Origin: Undaria pinnatifida
Lineage: Eukaryota; Sar; Phaeophyceae; Laminariales; Alariaceae
DNA: 64,000 bases
Assembly: GCA_012845835.1 (NCBI GenBank)
Contig: JABAKD010000011.1
Span: 374,501 to 438,500 of the forward strand
Direction of reading: 5' to 3'
The notes below the pieces were generated by a model. The model saw only the letters and a program-made list of their open reading frames with translations, searched no databases and was not told the origin of the DNA. This document shows, one piece after another, positions 30,018 to 41,104 of the stretch. The position numbers were made by a program, and so were the translations under genes. Each line of letters opens with the position of its first letter. Positions within the stretch are counted from its first letter, which is position 1.

Positions 30018-33000
30018 ACGGGGTGGGGGGCGGGGGCGGCTGTAATCGTTGTCTTGCATGGTCGTAATCTGTTTAAGGGGGTCGGGAGTGTATTTGTGTC
30101 ATGCGTGGCCGTAGTCTGTTGAAGGGGGGTGTGTATAACCAGCGTATCATGTGCATGGCCGTAATCCTTAGGAGCGTAGACCCTCGCCTCCTTGCGCTGC
30201 CGGACGGACCACGTCGGATTTTTACCGCCCAGGCAGACATTGCCTGCGCCAAGGGCCACGCCCCGTGAGGTGCTCGGCGAGTCGCGTGAAGGTGGACTTG
30301 CATCTTGAGCGGGGGTGGTTGTGGTGTTGTCGACCAAGGCGAGCGAGATATAGAAGAATATTTTATTTTGCGTTTTCCTGCGTGAGACGCCTTTTTTTTT
30401 TTTTTTTTTTTAATCCCCCTTTTTATCATCTCGCTGGTGGTGGAGGGTGGGAATGGAGTTTGCAATGCGTACATAGTAAACGACGTGTAGTAGAGTTTGA
30501 ACTCGATTGTGTGTTGCAGCGATTGTTTTGTTTGAAGGGTTCGCTTGTCAGTTTGGTGTGTGAGTGTGTACTGGATATAATTCCGGCACACTTGGTATGT
30601 GAAGGCGACGCGACGTACCCCTACCGCCTGTAGGGTACCAGTGGTCCTAAAACATAAAGACCGTTTGGTAGTTTTTTTAGTATCCAAAACTGTCCGTGTA
30701 TTTCCAGCCCGAGTGGTGAGCGACAAAGGGGGACGCTGTTGGTCTATATCCAGGAGTACTTTAGGGAGGCAAGTAGTTTTTAGCAGGGTTTTTACGTGGA
30801 CAATGCCGGGCGATTTCCGCGTTGTCCGGACAAGCTGGAAACAGGCTTTTACGCGGACACTAGTGGATGATTTTCGTGTTAGATGAGCCTACTGTCAAGT
30901 TCGAGCGTGCGCTTGTAAATTTGGGATCGGTTGCGGTTTGGGTAACCCGTCGAGCGAATACTTTGTTGTTGGGTTCGCCATTGTTGGGTTCGGGCGTGCG
31001 TAGCGGTAGCAGCGTTTGGGGGGTGTGTGTGCTGTGCTGTGAGCCGTTGACAGAATACTATTAATACTACACACTACTGTCGACTTCGAACCTACGTTAA
31101 AGTGTTTTTCTTTTTTTTTGGGGGGGGAAGGTGTCATGTGTGTACCGTACAACGCGCGCAAGAGATGTATCGCACAAGAGATGTATCGCACACAGCATGC
31201 CACAACAGAAGAAGTGGCACTTTTGTTGGCTTGAAAACTTTTCGGCACATGAACGTTTTTGGTCCTTAACACCCTCCTTAGCCCGAAATCGTGGGAATTT
31301 CGTTCTTTTTTGCCCCAAATTCGTCCGAATTCTTCTTTTTTTCGTGAGTGTTTTCGTTGAGTGCCTATCCAGTCCATGGGATTGATTTGTTCATCATCAG
31401 GTATCACATTTTATTCCTCCCCCCCCCAAATCGGTTTTGGTGGGACAGGCATAGATAGACCTCCTTCAGTGAGGGCAGTAGCGTTTCACAATAAAAAAGG
31501 GTGCAGCCTCTCTATTGCGGCGTGCGTCAAAGCCGATTTTCGCCGAAACTGGGTGGGGGCGGGGGGGGGGGGAAGGGGCAGGCACACCCACGCATCGAAA
31601 ACGGCGGCTTTTGTGGCAAGACCTCGTCCTGATGTTTTCATAGACATGTAGACGCGTCGCTTCGCCTTTTCTTGTACTCTTCCGATTCTCGCGAGAATAA
31701 ATCAGCTTCGAAAATCGTCGTAGCCGGAGGGGGGGTGTTTCCTTGCGCGTTACGCGCTAACCCGACGAGCGAAAAAATGTTGTTGGAGTTTGACCGTTTG
31801 ACCGTGCGTTGAAGATTGGCGGGAGGGGGGGGGGGGGGGGTGCTGTGCGTATCTTTTTGTTAGCGCAGGACGTAGTAGAACATTGGGGCGGGGTGCGTGC
31901 TGTGCGTAGTAACAACGTCGCGCGAAGGCTTGTGTTGAGTTTGAGCGGGACGTAGGAGATTGGGGAGGGGGGGGTGTTGTGCTGTGACCCGCCGAGATAG
32001 TGCCACCTTAACAAATTGAGCGTCAGGTAAGAGTTTAGGGAGCAAGTGCTGTGTTTTAACCCCGTCCAAGCCTTTTTTAAGACTCGCGGCACAAAGAGCT
32101 TGACGGGGGAGTGGGTGTCCTGTGCGTGTATTCCGGTCGAGCAAAAACTGCCGAGATCAGCGCACAAAAAGAGCAAAAAAAATGTTTCAACTATTTACTC
32201 TATGCATCGCCGAAGTATCATCGCAACCCGCGGTAATGCGCGGGGCGGTCGGTGTACGTAGTGAGTAGGATGGCGTGTGGCCGGGTGACGGGGTTCATGG
32301 TTGGTATTGCAAAATGCCATAAAAGGAGACATGGTCGAAAACGTGGCGCCGCCAAGGGTGTAGAGCCGAGTGTTCCACACTAAAATCTAGTAGTTTGGAG
32401 ACTCGGTCAAGGTGGATTTCGCTTGTCTGTCTCGGAGTCAGTCAAGGCAGATTTGCTCTCTGTCAAGGGTGTACTGGTAAAAAAGGTCGAGTGTTCTTCA
32501 CTAAACATGTAAAATCTACCAGGGAATAGTTTCGTGTGTGAGCCAAGGCAGATTTGCTGCTTATCAGGGGGGGAAAGCAAAGTGCTGCTGCTATCCGCTG
32601 ACATCTTAGATTGGGGTAGTGTGTCCTAAAAAACAGAGAAGAGATGAATTGTTAAGTGAAAAAGGCGGTGGAATGTACATGGGGAGCGGGCCGGCGTAAG
32701 AGAGATGAATGCAAAACAAGTTTTGGCATAATCACACGAACGAGGTATTTCATCGTGGAGAACATGCCCATCCTGTCAAGTGTGTTATCTCACGGGAGAG
32801 CGAGTGCGTTCTTAGCTATTCTCTCTATACCCATAGCGTCGTTGGCGCTTGGGCACGTTGCGCACACCCCGGCCGGAAACTGTGACTTGACCATGTCATA
32901 ATGCGTCAGGGGTTTCGCTGAACCCGTCGCCCCAATGCGCGGCCAAAAACCGAGGAAATGCGAGGAACACGGTCCTTGCTCGCGTGGATGGAAGTTTGCA

Positions 33001-34061
33001 CGCTGGGGGTTTCCCCGCGTTAAATGCCCTCCAGGAGGAAATACCACGAAGCACTGCAAAGCACGTTTATGTACTCCTTTCTCCGGTACTATAGCGCGCG
33101 CCCTTAAAAAGATAAAATCGAATTCAATATCCTGCAATATGTACAAAACTCCCCATCCCAGCCCCCACGATATAACATGATACCACCCCGTCCCAGTCCA
33201 TCAAGTAATTCGACGCTGTCAACCGCATGCAAGAAAGCACTCACAAGGTGCCGAAGTCAGCCTCAAAAGCGGTTCTTAGCAGGACGCAGCTCTCACCCTT
33301 CATGCGACTGGCCGAGCACCCCACGGAGCTTCGCATTGGTACAAGCAACGCCTGCCTGGCTTCAGTACAAACCCGACGCGCTCCCGCCCCGGCGTCGTAG
33401 AGATGCCAGGGGTTGTGGTCATGGAAGATATGAGTGCCCTCCCCCCCCAACTCCACGTTTTGTCCACCTGCAGACAATGCTCATCTTCAGGTAGCATGCC
33501 CTTCGCATCAGCAGCAGCAGAGTTGCAGTTCCACCCGCCTTTCTGGACGCCAAAACAAAACGTCTCCGTCGCCGAACCAAACCGAGAGGCGACAGATGCA
33601 CAATGACGACAACAACAACTTTGCAGGCGGATCGGCTTAAAAACCCTTCCGTTAGTCGACTTTTACGTCGGCCGCAATACAACGCTATGCTTCTTGATCA
33701 TACAAGTCAATGTACGTACATCAGAGCACTTAGTGCAGGCCACTAGACCAGAGCACAGTTGGTCGAGGGGCTGGGCGAGTAAAACGCAGAACGTTTCTCA
33801 GAATGTTCCGCTTCATACGCCAGAGGCTAACCCTCACTCTTAACCCTAAGGTCGAGGGCCGGCTGAGAACAGCAAAGAAATTTCAGAGATTTTTCCGCGT
33901 CATGAACCGGGAGCGCGCACGCTATAAATAGTAATGTCTTGGAGAGATCGTGGTGCTGTTCCCTCATTGGGCAATCCCGTCAAGAGGGTACGTGCTGCGA
34001 TTTTAGTTTCCTTCCTTCCGCGACACACTGACGGCCCATGATCGTGCTGATATGTCTACCA
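30018..34061. other. Intergenic region between RGS and CFAP298 genes
   Basis: The two genes converge here, so 3' UTRs must lie inside. I see no further gene. The region has many G runs (for example 31560-31575 and 31817-31832) and a loose 'gggggtgctgtgcgta' repeat at 31730-31990. It has a two-copy 'gagtgttc..cactaa' repeat at 32360-32580. A 100-bp patch is shared between 30180-30292 (plus) and 33296-33405 (minus). Open frames are short and contradictory. Confidence 0.45.
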
Positions 34062-34160
34062 TCACACGCCGGGGGCACGCACGCTGGTAGTGCCCCTGAG
34101 AGATCGCTGCAGCTGCTTGGGGTCTGCCCAAGGCGATGCTAGGTAGTCGTCGTCGTTGGC
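34062..34160 (-). CDS. CFAP298: CFAP298, last exon
   Basis: Minus-strand acceptor ttacgtacag (AG at 34162-34161), phase 0, 32 codons and TGA. It encodes ANDDDYLASPWADPKQLQRS and ends RAPGV. The acidic 'NDDD-YL-SPWAD' block is the conserved C-terminus of the CFAP298/C21orf59 family, which continues from ...KRLAE at the end of the previous exon (36285). The intron between them is 2124 bp and contains a SINE. Confidence 0.9.
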   Translation of the reverse strand, partial: ANDDDYLASPWADPKQLQRSLRGTTSVRAPGV

Positions 34161-34431
34161 CTGTACGTAAATATAGCATGCGATAGCAGGGGGGGAGTGG
34201 TGGGTTGGGATCGCGCGTGTATGTTGTGTCAGCGAATTTCGGGAATTCAGAGGAATAGCGTGAAGAAAAGAAGAAAACGTTGATCGCAGCATGGGGCAGC
34301 GCCTAGTTGTAGATCGCAGTGATGGATGACACATTTCGCGCCCGCAGTACAGTGTAAGGAGCGGTACGGCATAAATACAGCCTGGCGTGATCCTACTCGT
34401 GCGGCTGAGCGCTCATACTACCTTGCACACA

Positions 34432-34686
34432 CACGTCGAACACATCAATCGACATAGATTATCTAGGTCCTACACCTGTCGATGTCATATGTTCTGCAGT
34501 ATCTACCCAGTGCAGATTCAGCCAAAGGAATACATGTGCTAGATCATGCAGCTCATGCAGATCGTACGACTGCCACCTGGCAATGTGATCATTAGGCCAT
34601 GTCATATATAGACCAGGGATGCATCTGCTCTGAAATACCGGCGGCTAGATCATGAATGGGGATCTGATCTGTCCAATGTGCGCAAC
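34432..34686. mobile_element. GATC-rich MITE-like element, copy 2
   Basis: Starts cacacacgtcgaacacatc, ends gatctgatctgtccaatgtg, with interior gatc/catatag words. Diverged member of the family at 28045, 37056 and 37725. It lies in the last CFAP298 intron. Confidence 0.5.
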
Positions 34687-34854
34687 CTAAGGTGTGGAAC
34701 TCCCGCCGCTGGTACAAGGGGGGGCTTGTCATACGTTTGGTCGCAATATCCGGGTACCAAAAGGGTAAACACATTACATGAGACCCTTAAATTATTTTCT
34801 CTGCAGCTCTCGCATCTTTCGAGACCGGCACCTAGACCCATCCCCGAACCCATC

Positions 34855-34935
34855 CCCAATGCGAAACGCCTTAACGCCTTGAACCCGGGGATGGCGCCGT
34901 AATGTCCCCGTAGTCGTAGTCGCGATTAACGTTCA
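34855..34935 (+). repeat. Dispersed repeat family R7
   Basis: Contains atgcgaaacgccttaacgcc, gaacccggggatggcgcc and gtccccgtagtcgtagtcgc, matching 14414-14630. Confidence 0.5.
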
Positions 34936-35199
34936 TCCTATTGTACGTATAATAGGCAGGTTCAAGTTAAACGACGGAAATTGATTCCTTCCCCGGCAAA
35001 TGTTCACGCCGTTTTTCGAATTCAGGCAAGCGAGTGTTCGTATTCTATGTGCCGTTGCGAAGACCTCTCCTGTCGTTTTTTTTTTTTTGCCTGGTTTTTC
35101 TTCGGCCAAGATGTTTTGGAAAATTTGGACCAACCATTTTTCTATCAAGCAAACAATCTTGCAGGGCAAAAAACAACAATGGTTGGCGCACCTCCGCGG

Positions 35200-35385
35200 T
35201 ACTACTGGTACTATTACTACTATTAGTATAGTACGAGTATACTATTAGTATTATTACTTTAGTATGCTATTGATACTATTACTTTAGTATACTCTCAGAA
35301 CCATTACTACTATTTTTATACTATACTATTACCACTATTAGTACTATTAATATAGTGTATTATTAGTACTAATACTGTAGTAGCA
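35200..35385 (+). repeat. AT-rich tact/attag microsatellite-like block
   Basis: Degenerate repeats of actattactactattagtat over 185 bp, within a CFAP298 intron. No other structure. Confidence 0.8.
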
Positions 35386-35503
35386 TGTGCCATGCGTTCG
35401 AAGAGCAACTACAAGGGATGTACCACACGCGCAGAAGGATGCCAATGCTCGTGCTTGTACTGCTGCGTGTTCGTCTTCGACAGGTGGCTATATATGTCAC
35501 AGC

Positions 35504-35818
35504 CGGTCGCCCCGGTGGCGTATCAGGTTATCCTCGAGTCTGGTATAGGTCAGTTTCGTGAGTTCGAGCCCCGCCGAGTGCATACTCGTATAAATTCGTT
35601 GGGACTTTTTCTTGTGCACAAATTGACTTGCGGAAAGCGCGAGAGCGTGAGTTAGCGACACTCGATGAAAAATCGACGAGCAGTGGGATTGCTGAACCCT
35701 ATGCGCGATGAAAATTGAAGGCAAGAACCGGGGGGGAGAAGGGACGACACCTGTGACCACGGCTTGTCCAGAAGCTGGAAAGTAAAAGTGTGCGAAAAAA
35801 AAATAAAATAAAAAAAGA
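35504..35818 (+). mobile_element. tRNA-derived SINE, full-length copy in CFAP298 intron
   Basis: Head ggtcgccccggtggcgtatc, with a perfect A-box-like TGGCGTATCAGG and B box GAGTTCGAGCCCC. The body matches 15099-15401 almost throughout (ttgtgcacaaattgacttgc, gcgagagcgtgagttagcga, accacggcttgtccagaagc). The tail is A-rich with aaataaaataaaa (35795-35818). It is inserted antisense to the host gene, in the 34161-36284 intron. Confidence 0.88.
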
Positions 35819-36284
35819 CATATATTATGTACGTATGCACTCTATACATAGACTATATTATATACGTATGCACTCCCCGTTGTTTACGTCGCTACACAAA
35901 ACGCAAGCTAAAAAAATGATGACACAAATATGTACTCCCCGTTGTGTAGGTCCCTGTACAAAAATCAAGTAAAAAGTGATGACACACATGACATACAACC
36001 CTCGTTGCTTAGGTCGCCAAACACTAAACAAATAAAAACAACTTACTTTAAAGTGGTGAACAAAATGATCGACCGGCAGAAAAACAGCTCGTGGAAACTG
36101 CTCCTGTTGGTGTGTTACATCCCCAAACCTGATCCCCAACACATCAGCTTGCATTTTCTACCTCAAATCGAACACAACAACAAAAACGAATCTGAGGTGA
36201 AACAAAATAACCGCCGGAGAACACCACACCAAACCTGGCGCACATGACTACGAGAATACCATGCAAGAGTTTAGAATCTCTCAC

Positions 36285-36601
36285 CTCCGCAAGTCTCTTA
36301 AGCTCCTCCTGCCTCTTAAAATAATACGCCATCATCGCCTTTCTCTCATCTTCGCTCACGGCAGGCTCACGCCCAGGGGGACCGGAGCCGGGCTGCTGCA
36401 ACTTGCACGTCACCCGCGTTTTCTCGTTCTTCCCCACCCGGTCTCCCACCGCCTGATCCCTGCGGAACTCCTTCCCCGCCATCCAGAGCCCCGCGGTTTC
36501 TGCGTCGAGCAGCTCTGTTCCTGCTTGCGTCCCCTCCAAGCCATCCCCGCCCTCGATTGCTAGCCGCACGGGGTCGTACTCGGGAAGGCCCATCGGAAAG
36601 G
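36285..36601 (-). CDS. CFAP298: CFAP298, exon with the PMGLP-YDP and GKNEKT motifs
   Basis: 317 nt, entering in phase 1 (acceptor gtgcacaacag, AG 36603-36602) and leaving in phase 0 (gcggag|gtgaga, GT 36284-36283). It reads FPMGLPEYDPVRLAIEGG, GTQAGTELLDAETAGLW, GKEFRRDQAVGDRVGKNEKT and PPGREPAVSEDERKAMMAYY, ending in a helix QEELKRLAE. Each block matches the family (YPMGLP-YDP, GTQAG, KNEKT, REP, M-YY-RRQEELKRL). The open frame continues past the donor to 36144, but the homology stops exactly at the splice site. This is the clearest exon of the gene. Confidence 0.95.
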
Positions 36602-36693
36602 CTGTTGTGCACAAAGTGAACGAGCGGGGGGGATCATTAATTAGGGGTAATTATCTGAGGCATGATTAAATTTTTCCGGGATTTGGGGAGAAC

Positions 36694-36830
36694 AACCCTG
36701 TGGTTTCTGCGTCGAGCAACTCTCCTCCCGCTTGCGTCCATCCCCTCGAAGTTGTTATCGCGTTCGATAAAAACTTCCGGAGGTGAACGGGGTCGAACTC
36801 GAGAAGATCTGTCGGAAAGACTGCACAAAA
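36694..36830 (-). pseudogene. Decayed partial copy of the CFAP298 36285-36601 exon
   Basis: About 100 bp upstream (minus strand) of the real exon lies a degenerate duplicate. It reads FPTDLLEFDPVHL..., then WTQAGGELLDAETTG, against FPMGLPEYDPVRL and TQAGTELLDAETAG in the true exon. It has lost the second half of the exon, the GKNEKT motif and the donor, and there is a short insertion. It lies inside the same intron in the same orientation, which suggests local tandem duplication followed by decay. A faint acceptor-like ttgtgcag remains. Confidence 0.8.
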
Positions 36831-37055
36831 TACAGCGGGGTAAGCGAGCTTTTCATTTACGAAACGTCCAAAAAAGGGGGGGGGGGGGGCTTCTTTACGC
36901 CCTCGTGTAACCGAATCTTCGTGTCTCGCCCGACCGCCGGATCTCCCAAAAAAGAACAAACCGAGGAATGGTCTAGTTTTTTTGTTTTCAACCACACCAC
37001 ATCATCTTTTTCTTACCGCCATAGTTCATAATAGGCAGCAGGCGTTACGGTAACG

Positions 37056-37430
37056 CTTCCACACGTCGGACAGATATATGATGCATCATGATGTATCCCG
37101 GCTTGATGATCTAGATCCTTCAGGGAAGATCTTCATCGTCTAGCTCATGTTACCCGGTGGGATCCGTACGATTCTGCATGATCTAGCGCCTGTTTCCTAC
37201 GTTGGACCTGTGCTCAATAGGTACAGACGCAGCGCAACATGTCGTAACGGTATATACGGCATGTGCTGTAGACGATCTGCATGATCTATAATATCTATAT
37301 GATTTATATGATCTATATGGTCTAGATTATCTATATGATCTATATGATCTAGACGATCTTTATTACCTACATGATCTACATCATGATCTACATGATCTAC
37401 AAGATCATCTGTCCGAGGTGGGAAGGCTTC
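37056..37430. mobile_element. GATC-rich MITE-like element, copy 3
   Basis: Ends ttccacacgtcggacagat and atcatctgtccgaggtggg form a terminal inverted repeat. The interior is a long run of gatctatatgatctagat words (37265-37410). It lies within a CFAP298 intron. Confidence 0.65.
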
Positions 37431-37724
37431 CCATCAATGCATGCTACAGTTGACGACAACTACGAACACCCACCAGCGCGAGTTCCTACAGCAGTAGCGA
37501 GAGCTGCAGCAGTATCTTAATAGTATTAATAGTAGTTAAGTGATATAGCCACCATGCACAAGGGGACACTTCGCAAATCACGGGTTAAACGGACGCTTCG
37601 TTCGCAGAAAACCCAGACAATACTGTACAAAGTCGAGACCACATGCTACCTATTTTTTGTTCCGTGGGGCCGCCCATCAGCTCCAGAGCAAAACACGCAG
37701 GCACGGACTGCGCAATCAACCATT

Positions 37725-38032
37725 TGCACACCTCCGACAGATCATGTAGATCATAGATACAATCTAGATCATATATACATAGACCATGTAGATCATACAG
37801 ATCATCTACCCTAGACCCTGTATCTGCCGCTATGATCGAGATACAGTGAAGGATCTGTATATAACGAATGCAGATCCAACCCAGAAATCATGTGCTGGAT
37901 GATGCAGGTCAGTACGGCTCCCACCCGGTAACATGAGCTATCATAGATCATAACAGATCATACAGATATTCCCTCAAATATCTACATCACCAAATGGAGA
38001 GACATCATCTATCTGTCCAACGTTAGCATGGT
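37725..38032. mobile_element. GATC-rich MITE-like element, copy 4
   Basis: Left end tttgcacacctccgacagatc, right end catctatctgtccaacgttag. It is reversed relative to copy 3, with interior agatcatgtagatcatag words. It lies 295 bp from copy 3. Confidence 0.55.
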
Positions 38033-38115
38033 TGAGACCGAGCTGATGGCCGTGCCGAATACAGATATATACACTGTACGATAAACACACCCTATCACAC
38101 CCTTTTTTCCTCCAG

Positions 38116-38386
38116 AGTTGTTTTGCTCGATATCGAGTGGAGAGTGCAGACGCCGACCGATGCGTCTACTATCATGATATGGAAGCATCTCGACGACGTT
38201 GATTGGTTTCAAGGCCAATATTTGGATTATTATATTCGTAAAGATATTTCAAACGCGTCACCCGTGACTTCGATCAATTTTAACGGTGTGACACTCAATC
38301 ATCTTCGTAAAAAACTGCGGGATAATCCGGCCGTCCGGCCGCTCGTTTTGACTGCAGACAGATTATTCCTTGAAGATATACCCTAG
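38116..38386 (+). CDS. Candidate 3'-terminal exon of an unidentified gene
   Basis: A plus-strand open segment follows a good acceptor (cccttttttcctccag, AG 38114-38115) and runs to TAG at 38384-38386. One frame reads LLDIEWRVQTPTDASTIMIW, KHLDDVDWFQGQYLDYYI and ends VRPLVLTADRLFLEDIP. Balanced composition and codon use make it look coding. It sits inside a CFAP298 intron on the opposite strand, with no partner exon seen and no family recognised. It could be a captured exon or a retro-copy. Confidence 0.4.
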
Positions 38387-38600
38387 ATGCTGCCCCCTGA
38401 CAACAGGACAATTTTACCGGTGGGGCCAGCGACTTTGGTCTGTAGTCAAAACGCGCGAAGCTACTGCTGTATTTTGAGTGTGCCTCCCTTGTTTTCGAGA
38501 AATAGCTTCCCAAATTCATCCGCGGGGGAAGCTACGATCTAAGGTATACCACATTTTGGCCGTTTTTTGTTCTCCTCCTGAATTTGACGGGGTTCCTTAA

Positions 38601-38684
38601 CGCCTTCACTCGTACTGGAAACCCTTTTGGGAGACAAATTTACTCAAAGTTAGTATAGGGAGGGATTTTGGAGCTCTCAAGGGG
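38601..38684 (+). mobile_element. TTAA MITE (piggyBac-type), 84 bp
   Basis: TTAA at 38597-38600, then cgccttcactcgtactgg, the core acaaatttactcaaagttag and agggattttggagctctcaa, ending ggggTCTA. The right target is mutated. Confidence 0.75.
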
Positions 38685-38887
38685 TCTAGCTAAACTCGCC
38701 GGAATGCCAGTCTTTCTTCGGCCTACTATTTTTTTTCGAACACTTGCTGTAGGCCATGAGTCTGTTATCATGCTGCCCTAAGTCACCTTCAAACGGTTTG
38801 AACCACCAGGAGCCAATACAAGTACGAGGTATACATATTTCTTACGACAGCTACGCAGGCGGAGCTGACACCTTTTCTTCTACTCTG

Positions 38888-39062
38888 CGCATCTCTACCG
38901 CCCCTGACCGCCTTTCCGTGCGCTTCTTTCGCCGGAGCGTGACCCCCCGCCTCGGCTGCAACCGCCACCGTCGCGGATCCGCTCGAACATTGCCGCAGCG
39001 GCTGCACGGGGCATCTACGTCGGAATCTACGACGATATCTACGAAAAATCCTGGCCTGCCTG
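38888..39062 (+). repeat. Diverged third copy of the 54.7-kb duplicated block
   Basis: Contains 'tctctaccgcccctgaccgc', 'ctcggctgcaaccgcc' and 'ggaatctacgacgatatctac', aligning with 54690-54860 and 55680-55850. All three have open minus-strand frames with FFxDxVVDxDVxA. Whether that frame was ever used is unknown. Confidence 0.6.
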
Positions 39063-39099
39063 TCAATGTTACTGCTGTAGTACAGTAGTGTTTCCTCTA

Positions 39100-39158
39100 T
39101 AGTGCCGGTTGCCGCTAGAGTGCCGAAAAATCCCGCACTATAGCGGCAACCGGCACTA
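39100..39158. repeat. 18-bp perfect inverted repeat with 23-bp spacer
   Basis: Arm tagtgccggttgccgcta (39100-39117) and its exact complement (39141-39158). The spacer carries a further imperfect complement (gagtgc/gcacta). It is followed by more 'ccggcacta' words as in the 39850 array. Confidence 0.85.
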
Positions 39159-39849
39159 TTCCGCAGAGTGCAGTACTGTGCCAAGCGACTTCACAGGCAC
39201 TATAGAGGGTAACCGGCACTACTAAAACCGGCGGTACAGAGGGACTACGCCTGTATTCCACCATATATGGGTACGTAAAGCCAATACATTGGCGGACATG
39301 TTGCCGCCCCCCCAGGGCTCCCACTGGAGGCGTCGCCGGAGGCCCGCGTCGGAGGTGCCGCAGGAGTCGATACAGTACTGAGCAAAAAACATGAATGTTA
39401 GTTGGCAACATTTGACCACTAACAACTAATCGGTAGGTGCCGTTAGCCAACTAACTGACGTTAGTCGGCCAGCCTGACGGCGAAGCCAGCTGATAGCGAG
39501 CTGACTTGCCGACCCAAGTCGAAGCAGGCAAGCGAGCAAATTCAGTTCCCCTTGTCCGAGGAGGGTGCCCGCCCGCTCAAAAACAAAAGATGCTTCCCGC
39601 ATTAAACAATCCTTCCTGTTCGCATGGAAATCCAATAAGTCGTATGACAGTTCCTACGACCAATCAATAATTGGCCACATATGTTGTGCCGGCACCTATG
39701 CGGAGCCCTTGTAAACATAAAAAAACAGGTACAGGCAGTGCCGGGTTCCCAATAACGCCGGTATGTGCTACCGGCACTATTCAGGGGACAATTCAGGGCA
39801 CCGGCACCATTAGGAATAGGGCTGTTATACTCGTAGAGAGATACTACAG

Positions 39850-40140
39850 AGTTCCAGTCGTGCCAAGCGATTTGACCGGCATTATAAAGGAGAGTGGCAC
39901 TATTCAACCGGCACTATTAGAGAGTTCCAGTCGTGCCAAGCAATCTGACCGGCACTATAAAGGAGAGTGGCACTATTCAACCGGAACTATTAGAGAGTCC
40001 CAGTCGTGCCAAACGATTCAACCTGAACTATAGCGGGCAGTGGCACTATTCAACTGGCACTATTATACAGTCCCAGTTGTGCCAAACGATTCAACCTGCA
40101 CTATAGAGGGCAGTGGCACTATTCAACCGGTACTATTGGG
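39850..40140 (+). repeat. 73-bp tandem repeat, about four copies
   Basis: The phrase agt(t/c)ccagtcgtgcca recurs at 39850, 39923, 39996 and 40069, an exact 73-bp period. Each unit also has 'gagtggcactattcaac' and 'ccggcactatta'. The array ends 51 bp before the donor of the CFAP298 exon at 40191. Confidence 0.92.
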
Positions 40141-40190
40141 AGCCCCCCACTGCACCCCGACACGGCTCTAAAACATAGCCTGGGCCTTAC

Positions 40191-40358
40191 CCATGGTAAC
40201 CGCTCCGCGAATGTTGTCCATCTTCTCGTCCAGCGCCTCCTGCGTCACCGCGACTCGACGCTGAGCCTGCTCCTTGCCCAGCAAGGCCTGAGCATCGACG
40301 CAGACGCGCTCTAACGTGTTGCGCAGCTGTGGGCCCACGCCGTTTCCGTTGCGCTTGC
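40191..40358 (-). CDS. CFAP298: CFAP298, middle exon (RNG...GAVTM)
   Basis: 168 nt, phase 1 at both ends. Acceptor gcgtcttcag (AG 40360-40359), donor accatgg|gtaagg (GT 40190-40189). It reads KRNGNGVGPQLRNTLERVCV, QALLGKEQAQRRVAVTQEAL and DEKMDNIRGAVTM. The G-RRNG start, the 'Kxxv..rV.vT...l.dA.d.iRGAVxI' helix and the junction to FPMGLP in the next exon all match the family. The split Ala codon (G|CC) joins it to the 36285-36601 exon. Confidence 0.93.
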
Positions 40359-41104
40359 CTGAAGACGCCGTGAGAGGACATCGTGACCGTGAAAGCGATT
40401 AGCAGAAAAAAAACAACGAAATTTGCTGAAACATTTTCAGAGAATATCGAATACAACTAACTCATCACGGCTAATCCAGAAGTTAGATGAGGATAAAAAA
40501 CCCCCTCCGAGTTGAGCCGGAATGTAAAAGGGATACAAATATTGATGTATTTAGACTATAGTTGTAAACCCCCCCAAAAAAAATTTCGTGTTTGTTCGTC
40601 CTCTTGGCGGATTAACCGCCATCATCTCGTGGTCGACGAAACAACGCGCGTCTCTGTGTGTGTGCGTGTTCAGGATCAAAAGGCGACAGCACGATGAAGA
40701 AGACCAAAGGGATCGCAGTTTCAGGGATCGTGCAGTAGACCACCACTCATCCGACGAAAAATGATTGCTGGTTGTGGCCGACGCTCGATTTTATGCGCCC
40801 CAACTTCGATTCGGTCGGCGTGGGATCAAAACGTTTGGTGAGTCCTGTCAGTGGCTGACTATATATCCGTGGCCATTTTGGGAGACTCAGATCCGGGAGG
40901 AATCAGGCCTGGGTGCGGGCAGGGTGCTAATCAGGAGATGGGCGCAAAAACTGTGTGCGCGCGTGTTGATGATTGAAATATCCAAGAAAAACGATCATGG
41001 CTTGTACGGTATGTGCGGTTTTAGAGCACCATACCCCCTTTTGCAATACCGGGTTTTCGCCACCCCCACGAGCGATTCCTTACCCCACGGGCAAAACTGT
41101 TTTT

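Noticed and set aside
15099-35580. Functional tRNA genes at the SINE heads (15099, 35504)
   Set aside because: The heads continue into a shared body and A-tail in several copies, so they are SINEs.
36144-36284. Continuation of the CFAP298 frame past 36285
   Set aside because: Homology ends exactly at the gcggag|gtgaga donor and resumes at 34160, so this is intron.
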